8,673 bases of DNA, from the NCBI GenBank assembly GCA_006226985.1, contig SBGC01000074.1:1-8673 (forward strand), read 5' to 3'. Position 1 is the first letter of the stretch, and each line of letters opens with the position of its first letter. Below the pieces are notes generated by a model that ran no database searches, was not told the DNA's origin, and saw only the letters and a list, made by a program, of their open reading frames with translations. Shown one piece after another: positions 1 to 4,404 of the stretch. Position numbers and translations under genes: made by a program. This stretch comes from Bacillota bacterium. Lineage in GTDB: Bacteria; Bacillota_I; Bacilli_A; Acholeplasmatales; Acholeplasmataceae.

Positions 1-243
1 AGAGCGCTTCACGATCAAGGCATACATTGTCCAAACGATGTTCAAGTTATTGGTTATGATGATATTGAATTTGCAAAACGTTTTACACCGCCATTAACGA
101 CGATTAAACAAGATCGGAAAATGCTTGGTGAACTTGCTGCTCAAGAACTCATTAAGCAAATGGAACATACCAAAGATAAAAAAGAACACGTCATTAAAAT
201 ACCAGTAACACTTATTGAGCGTGAAACAACAAAAAATTTTTAG
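1..243 (+). CDS. LacI/GalR-family transcriptional regulator, C-terminal fragment
   Basis: Frame 1 is open from the window edge to a TAG stop at 241-243 and gives 80 residues. The N-terminal helix-turn-helix and most of the sugar-binding core lie outside the window. The visible part matches the end of the periplasmic-binding-protein-like sensor domain of LacI/GalR regulators: a VQVIGYDDIEFA segment (family pattern V-x-V-x-G-[FY]-D-D), then TPPLTTIKQD, then a helix with LGELAAQELI, and a final strand IKIPVTLIERET. Such proteins bind DNA as dimers and release it when a sugar binds. The gene sits 73 bp upstream of the GH30 gene on the same strand, so it is the obvious local regulator of the glucan genes; that role is inferred from position and from the operator-like sites at 276-297, 2487-2504 and 2529-2542. 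The ligand cannot be told from this fragment. Confidence 0.88.
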   Translation, partial: RALHDQGIHCPNDVQVIGYDDIEFAKRFTPPLTTIKQDRKMLGELAAQELIKQMEHTKDKKEHVIKIPVTLIERETTKNF

Positions 244-246
244 TAC

Positions 247-273
247 TTGTTTTTAGCAAAAACATGATATAAT
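247..273 (+). promoter_or_regulatory. Probable promoter of the GH30-GH16 unit (extended -10)
   Basis: A perfect TATAAT box lies at 268-273, preceded by TG at 265-266 with one base between, which makes an extended -10 element. The best -35 candidate is TTGTTT at 247-252, only 15 bp upstream, so the promoter probably relies on the extended -10. Transcription would start near 280, inside the inverted repeat at 276-297. It lies directly after the stop of the regulator gene, so the GH30 unit can be transcribed apart from that gene. Confidence 0.6.
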
Positions 274-275
274 CA

Positions 276-297
276 TTTACGAAAACCATTTCGTAAA
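276..297 (+). promoter_or_regulatory. Operator-like inverted repeat O1
   Basis: A perfect 9-bp inverted repeat has arms TTTACGAAA (276-284) and TTTCGTAAA (289-297) around a 4-bp centre ACCA. It starts 2 bp after the -10 box and covers the expected transcription start, so a bound protein would block initiation. Its central 11 bases, AAAACCATTTC (282-292), differ at one base from the core AAAACGATTTC found twice before the binding-protein gene at 2607. A LacI-family repressor encoded next door is the likely binder (inference). It could also fold as an RNA hairpin, but there is no T-run after it. Confidence 0.65.
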
Positions 298-305
298 CCG
301 GTACC

Positions 306-311
306 AGGAGG
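306..311 (+). promoter_or_regulatory. Ribosome binding site that fixes the GH30 start
   Basis: AGGAGG at 306-311 is 5 nt before ATG 317 but only 2 nt before the in-frame TTG at 314. The spacing favours ATG 317 as the true start. Confidence 0.8.
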
Positions 312-316
312 ATTTG

Positions 317-1753
317 ATGAGAAAATTAGCCATTTTAATCATGATAACTTTTCTCGTGATTCTCGTAGCTTGTCAAGATAATAAGGAGATAGAAACCGTG
401 AAGACTTATCAAATAACACCCTATGTTACACGTGGTGATAAAACGAAACTACTCACCGAAGATCCTCAATTTCAAACAGATTTTGAAGAAAGAACATCAC
501 TTAATCAAGTTGAAATTGATCTCAATACAACATTTCAAACCATGGATGGTTTTGGTGCAGCAATGACCGAATCCTCTGCATATTTATTTAAAAACCTATC
601 AGAACAACAAAGAGAAACAGTCATGAACGATTTATTTTCATCAAGTGGTATTAACATTAGTTTTGTTAGAGTTCCTATGGGAGCATCTGACTTTGCTCTT
701 GATAATTATTCTTATAATGATATACCCGTTGATGAAACAGACATAAACATGGAACAATTTACATTAGCTAGAGATGAACAATATGTGATTCCGATGCTTC
801 AATTAGCAAAAGAGAAGAATCCTAACGTTTTACTAATGGGTTCACCATGGTCAGCTCCAGCCTGGATGAAAGATACAAAAACAATGAATGGTGGATCATT
901 AAAAGATATCTACCATGAAGCGTATGCAAAATATTTTGTTAAGTTTATAGAAGGGTATCAAGAAAGAGGATTACCGATTTATGCGGTAACACCACAAAAT
1001 GAACCTCTTCATCAAACAACGAATTATCCAACTATGTATATGACCGCAATGCAACAAGTTCAATTTGTTAGAGCGCTCGGAGAAGCATTTGCTGAAAGAG
1101 ATTTAGAAACACTAATTATTGCTTATGATCATAACTGGGACCAACCATCTTATCCTAACACAGTCATTGGTAGTCCATTATCAAAAATTTACACTGCTGG
1201 TGCAGCATTCCATTGTTATGGTGGTGAAGTTGAAAGACAAAACACCGTTAACAAGCTATACCCAGATAAAGGTATTTGGTTTACTGAGTGTTCAGGAGGA
1301 CGTTGGGCAACAAATTTCAGTTCAAATATGAGTTGGAATATGGAAAACGTATTTATTGGTTCTATTAATTATCATGCTAAATCAGTACTCATGTGGAATT
1401 TAGCATTAGATGATCAAGATGGTCCTCAAAATGGTGGTTGTTCAAACTGTCGTGGCGTTGTTACAGTTCATGCAGATGGATCATACACACGAAACGAAGA
1501 ATATTACATGATTGGTCATTTCTCAAAATTTGTTGAACAAGGTGCTGTAAGAATTGCTTCAACATCATCAAATGACAACATCTTACTAACAACCTTCAAA
1601 AATCCTGATGGAACAATTGTTGTTGTTATGCATAATAAATCAAATACTTCATTTACATTTAATTTGAAGATTGATGGTACAAATCAAAACTATATGATTA
1701 CAGGAAGAACGACCGTATCATTTGTCCTCGAGGAAATTCATGAAGCTATATAA
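317..1753 (+). CDS. Surface lipoprotein glycoside hydrolase family 30 (beta-1,6-glucanase / beta-glucosidase type)
   Basis: The protein has 478 residues from ATG 317. A hydrophobic signal (residues 4-18) ends in the lipobox LVAC with Cys19, so it should be lipid-anchored outside the cell. A GH30 (beta/alpha)8 catalytic domain runs from about residue 75 to 400, opening with MDGFGAAMTESSA. SPWSAPAWMKD (176-186) is typical of the family. The acid/base is Glu229 in TPQNEPLH and the nucleophile is Glu324 in WFTECSGG, both retained. NGGCSNCRGVV near 370-380 is also a clan signature. A small C-terminal beta domain (about 405-475) completes the usual GH30 fold. Family members cleave beta-linked glucans, glucosylceramide or xylan; the GH16 partner points to beta-1,6 bonds of a laminarin-type glucan, which is inference. 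Its 3' end overlaps the GH16 gene by 14 nt. The protein is complete and shows no damage. Confidence 0.9.
   Translation: MRKLAILIMITFLVILVACQDNKEIETVKTYQITPYVTRGDKTKLLTEDPQFQTDFEERTSLNQVEIDLNTTFQTMDGFGAAMTESSAYLFKNLSEQQRETVMNDLFSSSGINISFVRVPMGASDFALDNYSYNDIPVDETDINMEQFTLARDEQYVIPMLQLAKEKNPNVLLMGSPWSAPAWMKDTKTMNGGSLKDIYHEAYAKYFVKFIEGYQERGLPIYAVTPQNEPLHQTTNYPTMYMTAMQQVQFVRALGEAFAERDLETLIIAYDHNWDQPSYPNTVIGSPLSKIYTAGAAFHCYGGEVERQNTVNKLYPDKGIWFTECSGGRWATNFSSNMSWNMENVFIGSINYHAKSVLMWNLALDDQDGPQNGGCSNCRGVVTVHADGSYTRNEEYYMIGHFSKFVEQGAVRIASTSSNDNILLTTFKNPDGTIVVVMHNKSNTSFTFNLKIDGTNQNYMITGRTTVSFVLEEIHEAI
1730..1733 (+). promoter_or_regulatory. GH16 ribosome binding site inside the GH30 gene
   Basis: GAGG at 1730-1733 is followed by 6 nt and ATG 1740. 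The in-frame TTG at 1722 lies upstream of this site and has no comparable purine-rich stretch at a proper distance, so ATG 1740 is preferred. The site lies within the last codons of the GH30 gene, which suggests translational coupling. Confidence 0.65.
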
Positions 1754-2459
1754 CAAACTGGTATTTAAAAGTGATTTTTCAAAAGATGGAAAACCTAACC
1801 CATCAGAATTCACACATCAAATCGGAGCACACAAGTGGGGAAACAGAGAAGAACAATATTATACAGACTCACTTGACAACTGTTTTGTTAAAAACGGGAA
1901 GCTTCACATTATCGCAAAAAAAGAATCTATCAATGATACCAAATATACAAGTGCACGTCTAACAACACAAGATAAACACCATTGGACATATGGTAAGTTT
2001 GAAATTACAGCGAAACTTCCAAAAGGCAAAGGCTCTTGGCCAGCCATATGGATGTTACCTGATACCATTCGTCAATACGGATGGCCGAAGTGCGGAGAGA
2101 TCGATATCATGGAACATGTTGGTAAAGATCAAGACATGGTTCACTTCTCGCTTCATTCACAATTATTTAATCACATCAAGAAAACGCAGATGACAAAATT
2201 TTTAAAGTTTGACTCAGTTTCTGACACATTCCATAAGTACGGAATGATCTGGGATGAGAAACATTTAGCTTTTTATGTGGATGATGATTTGACAGCATCT
2301 TTTGAGAAAAAAGCAGGCTTTGGATTTGATGAATGGCCATTCGATCAACCCTATCATCTCATATTAAACATTGCTGTAGGTGGTACATGGGGTGGAGAAA
2401 TCGATGAATCGATGTTACCTTTTGAGATGATTATTTCAAAAATTGAGGTTTTTCAATAA
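1740..2459 (+). CDS. Glycoside hydrolase family 16 endo-beta-glucanase, laminarinase type, no signal peptide
   Basis: The protein has 239 residues from ATG 1740, about the size of a single GH16 jelly-roll domain. The start KLVFKSDFSKDG..NPSEF, then GAHKWGNREEQYYTDSLDN, follows the pattern of bacterial beta-1,3(-1,4)-glucanases. The catalytic motif is GEIDIMEH, with nucleophile Glu120, helper Asp122 and acid/base Glu125. WPAIWMLP (100-107), just upstream, is another family hallmark. The C-terminus HLILNIAVGGTWGG is the usual final strand region. The expected activity is endo-hydrolysis of beta-1,3- or mixed-linkage glucan with retention of configuration. The N-terminus is already the first strand of the fold, so there is no signal peptide or anchor, unlike most family members. 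The enzyme is therefore predicted to be cytoplasmic and to act on imported oligosaccharides. It is co-transcribed with GH30 (14-nt overlap). Confidence 0.9.
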   Translation: MKLYNKLVFKSDFSKDGKPNPSEFTHQIGAHKWGNREEQYYTDSLDNCFVKNGKLHIIAKKESINDTKYTSARLTTQDKHHWTYGKFEITAKLPKGKGSWPAIWMLPDTIRQYGWPKCGEIDIMEHVGKDQDMVHFSLHSQLFNHIKKTQMTKFLKFDSVSDTFHKYGMIWDEKHLAFYVDDDLTASFEKKAGFGFDEWPFDQPYHLILNIAVGGTWGGEIDESMLPFEMIISKIEVFQ

Positions 2460-2486
2460 ATTGAAGGTAAACGGTACCATGTTTTA

Positions 2487-2504
2487 CTAAAACGATTTCG
2501 TTTT
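2487..2504 (+). promoter_or_regulatory. Operator-like site O2a
   Basis: The 13 bases AAAACGATTTCGT (2489-2501) match O1 (282-294) at 12 positions. The site also holds a symmetrical element AAAACGA-TT-TCGTTTT (2489-2504). Its CG centre (2493.5) is 42 bp from that of O2b, about four turns of DNA, so both sites would face the same side of the helix. It lies about 35 bp upstream of the -35 box of the second promoter. Binding by the upstream LacI-family regulator is inferred. Confidence 0.5.
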
Positions 2505-2507
2505 TTT
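2489..2507 (+). terminator. Possible weak hairpin terminator after GH16
   Basis: AAAACG (2489-2494) can pair with CGTTTT (2499-2504) around the loop ATTT, and a run of seven T lies at 2501-2507. The stem has only two G-C pairs, so termination would be weak. The same bases form the operator-like site O2a, which explains them at least as well. Confidence 0.3.
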
Positions 2508-2527
2508 AGAAAAATGAGTTTAAAGCG

Positions 2528-2556
2528 TTGAAATCGTTTTCATAATTTGTTATAAT
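2528..2556 (+). promoter_or_regulatory. Promoter of the binding-protein/transporter unit
   Basis: TTGAAA (2528-2533) and TATAAT (2551-2556) are 17 bp apart, the optimal spacing. TG at 2548-2549 adds an extended -10. Transcription would start near 2562 and leave a leader of about 45 nt. This is the stronger of the two promoters in the window and fits high expression of the binding protein at 2607. Confidence 0.78.
2529..2542 (+). promoter_or_regulatory. Operator O2b / cre-like site overlapping the -35 box
   Basis: TGAAATCGTTTTCA fits every fixed position of the catabolite-responsive element consensus TGWAANCGNTNWCA known from Bacillus. Read on the other strand it contains the same core AAAACGATTTC as O2a. 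It covers five of the six -35 bases and part of the spacer, so a bound LacI-family protein would exclude RNA polymerase. The binder may be CcpA (carbon catabolite repression) or the pathway regulator encoded upstream; both are LacI-family proteins with similar sites. The core shared with O1 and O2a favours the local regulator. Confidence 0.68.
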
Positions 2557-2595
2557 TGGGCTGGGAATAAAATTTCACTATTGCCCATAAATTAT

Positions 2596-2601
2596 AGGAG
2601 G
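2596..2601 (+). promoter_or_regulatory. Ribosome binding site of the lipoprotein binding protein
   Basis: A full AGGAGG lies 5 nt before ATG 2607. It is one of the strongest sites in the window and agrees with a highly made binding protein. Confidence 0.8.
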
Positions 2602-2606
2602 AAAAA

Positions 2607-4313
2607 ATGAAGAAATATCTATTGGTGTTAATGTTATTTGCAGTTCTATTAGTAGCTGCAGCATGTCAAGAAGACGAACCAACAGAACCAACAGAACCAA
2701 CAGTTGTTCCAACAGAACCAACGGTTGTTCCTACTGAACCAACTGAGCCACAATGGGATGCACTTCCAACAAACGCTACAGGTGAAATCAGTATTATGTT
2801 ATGGTCTGGCGATGGTTCATTCATCGAAGACGTAGGTAAGCTTGATCTTGAACCAGAAGACTTAGCTGGACAAAACAACGCGACTATCTACGCAGTTGCA
2901 AAAGCATTCAATGAAGTTTATCCAAACGTCAAGGTTAATGTTTATGCGAAGAGTGGCGGACCAAATGATGGTGGCGTAAGCTGGGATCAAGAAAGAGAAA
3001 ATTTCAAGAACACTTATGGTCATTACCCATCAATTTGGGCATCTACAGATTTAGCTGGCGATACAACTAAAGGTTTAGTATCAGATTTATCTAAATATAA
3101 TCTAGACCCAATGTATCAATCATTTAACCCAGCAATTATGTCAATGATGAACTACTATGGAGTACAAGCTGGTTTACCACAATACCTACTTCCATGGGGC
3201 GTTTACATTAACAAAGAATTAGCTGAAAACAACAATATCGACGTTCCAGCACCAGATTGGGATATCGATGATTACTCAGAATTCGTTAGTCAAGCTGATG
3301 GCGTTAACTTCTGGGGTAATATGGACACACCATTTAGTTTCATATTTACTGGAACTACAACAATGGCTGCTCAATTACACAGCTATGCAGGAACTGGCGA
3401 TCGTATTAACTTAAATTCTGACGAAGTTAAAGCTTTATTACCATACATCAATGAATGGGCAGATACAGCTATTTGGCCACAATTCGATTTAGGTAATGTT
3501 CCAGGCGAAAAGATGGACCAAGGTTGGTGGTGGAGCCACAAGATGTTCATGGAAAACCTCATTTTAGTAAATGATGGAGATCCTTGGATGATGGGCGATG
3601 CTGCAAATCCAACTCCAGGTCACTGGGCTAAAGTAAACTCTAACGATTGGGATATTTATCCAAGACCAGCAACTCCATACCAAGATAATACAGTTGGTGT
3701 TGTACTTGACCCACTTGCAGTTTATAACTATGCTATGACTGATGGTAATCCTGAATTAACAGCTACTGAAGCTTTACAAGAAAAGATTGCTTATACATTT
3801 GCTACATTCTGGGTAGGCGATGACCGCGCATGGCAAGCTCGTGCTGATCAAAACTTCCTTGATGGCGAAAATTTAAAATCTGCAATGAACGATTCATTCC
3901 CACTTGTTACTGGCGAAGCATTTGATCGTCAAATGAACATTTGGTATTCAATTCCTATTCATGAAAGATTTGCTGACGAAGTATTAATGCCAGGTTTCCA
4001 AGAAGTATTAGCTATTTTTGAAGCTGGTAATATCTATGACGTATCAGATAAAGCTTATTTATGGAACTATGATAACAATGGAACTATGCAACCAATTCTT
4101 TATGAATGGCAAAATGCATGGAATCCAGCAATTGTTACTGGAGATCCAGAAGCTACTTCACCAAGAAGAACTGACACTAACTGGGTAGACACAGTATTAG
4201 CGAAATTACCACAATGGAATACAGCAATGAATTCACGTTATGTTCAAGCTGACAACTCATTAAGACTTGGTTTAATCCAATTCTACGGTAAACAAATTTC
4301 TGATTTTAGTTAA
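2607..4313 (+). CDS. Lipoprotein sugar-binding protein of an ABC transporter (family 1 solute-binding protein)
   Basis: The protein has 568 residues. The signal (residues 2-19) ends at LVAAAC with lipidated Cys20. Residues 25-48 form a Pro-Thr-Glu repeat linker that holds the binding domain off the membrane. The rest resembles large family 1 (MalE-like) solute-binding proteins: strand GEISIMLWSGDG (59-70), helix IYAVAKAFNEVYPNVKVNVYAK (94-115), and QYLLPWGVYINKELAENNNIDVP..DWDIDDYSEFV (192-227), the usual hinge and 'P-W-Y-N-K-L' region. It is rich in Trp, including Trp307-309 in a row, as expected for stacking on sugar rings. It is longer than typical maltose-binding proteins (about 400 residues), which suggests an oligosaccharide ligand. 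It is first in its transcription unit, with its own operator-controlled promoter, and a stable hairpin follows it. The sugar specificity is inferred only from the neighbouring GH30 and GH16 genes. Confidence 0.85.
   Translation: MKKYLLVLMLFAVLLVAAACQEDEPTEPTEPTVVPTEPTVVPTEPTEPQWDALPTNATGEISIMLWSGDGSFIEDVGKLDLEPEDLAGQNNATIYAVAKAFNEVYPNVKVNVYAKSGGPNDGGVSWDQERENFKNTYGHYPSIWASTDLAGDTTKGLVSDLSKYNLDPMYQSFNPAIMSMMNYYGVQAGLPQYLLPWGVYINKELAENNNIDVPAPDWDIDDYSEFVSQADGVNFWGNMDTPFSFIFTGTTTMAAQLHSYAGTGDRINLNSDEVKALLPYINEWADTAIWPQFDLGNVPGEKMDQGWWWSHKMFMENLILVNDGDPWMMGDAANPTPGHWAKVNSNDWDIYPRPATPYQDNTVGVVLDPLAVYNYAMTDGNPELTATEALQEKIAYTFATFWVGDDRAWQARADQNFLDGENLKSAMNDSFPLVTGEAFDRQMNIWYSIPIHERFADEVLMPGFQEVLAIFEAGNIYDVSDKAYLWNYDNNGTMQPILYEWQNAWNPAIVTGDPEATSPRRTDTNWVDTVLAKLPQWNTAMNSRYVQADNSLRLGLIQFYGKQISDFS
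2679..2750 (+). repeat. Pro-Thr-Glu linker-coding repeat
   Basis: These 24 codons (residues 25-48 of the lipoprotein) are built from PTEP and TVVP units, with imperfect GAACCAACA-type repeats in the DNA. This is a flexible, acidic spacer directly after the lipidated Cys. The tract can change length by slippage in whole codons. A spurious open frame on the minus strand (2666-2878) is its shadow. Confidence 0.85.
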
Positions 4314-4337
4314 TTAAACATTTACAAAACTGAATGT

Positions 4338-4366
4338 GGGGCACCAGACGAACTGTTTGGTGCCCC
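4338..4366 (+). promoter_or_regulatory. Strong intercistronic hairpin after the binding-protein gene
   Basis: GGGGCACCAGAC (4338-4349) pairs with GTTTGGTGCCCC (4355-4366) over 12 bp, with one G-T wobble and loop GAACT. The following bases CTATTCATCA contain no T-run, so it is not a standard intrinsic terminator. It is a GC-rich island in AT-rich DNA, 24 bp after the stop of the binding-protein gene and 38 bp before the next start. Such hairpins after binding-protein genes often protect the upstream mRNA segment and let only part of transcription or intact message extend downstream, which yields excess binding protein over permease. That role is inferred here. Confidence 0.75.
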
Positions 4367-4404
4367 CTATTCATCATAAGACATTAAAATAAGGTGGTAC
4401 GCAT

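Noticed and set aside
314..316. TTG 314 as the GH30 start
   Set aside because: It lies only 2 nt after AGGAGG, while ATG 317 has normal spacing and directly gives a good lipoprotein signal.
1119..1331. Short alternative + frames inside GH30 (1119-1331), GH16 (1771-1962, 1990-2193) and the large binding protein (4862-5071)
   Set aside because: All are contained in genes with clear family motifs and have no sensible protein features of their own.
2557..2587. Possible leader hairpin TGGGC (2557-2561) with GCCCA (2583-2587) before the lipoprotein gene
   Set aside because: The expected transcription start (about 2562) would remove most of the left arm, leaving about 4 bp. It is too weak for a riboswitch call.
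2666..2878. Open reading frame of 70 codons on the minus strand
   Set aside because: It is the complement of the Pro-Thr-Glu repeat region of the lipoprotein and yields a low-complexity Ser/Gly/Val protein without a family match.
4314..4404. A separate promoter before the large binding protein
   Set aside because: No pair of -35 and -10 boxes with acceptable spacing was seen; the hairpin is the only clear signal in this gap.
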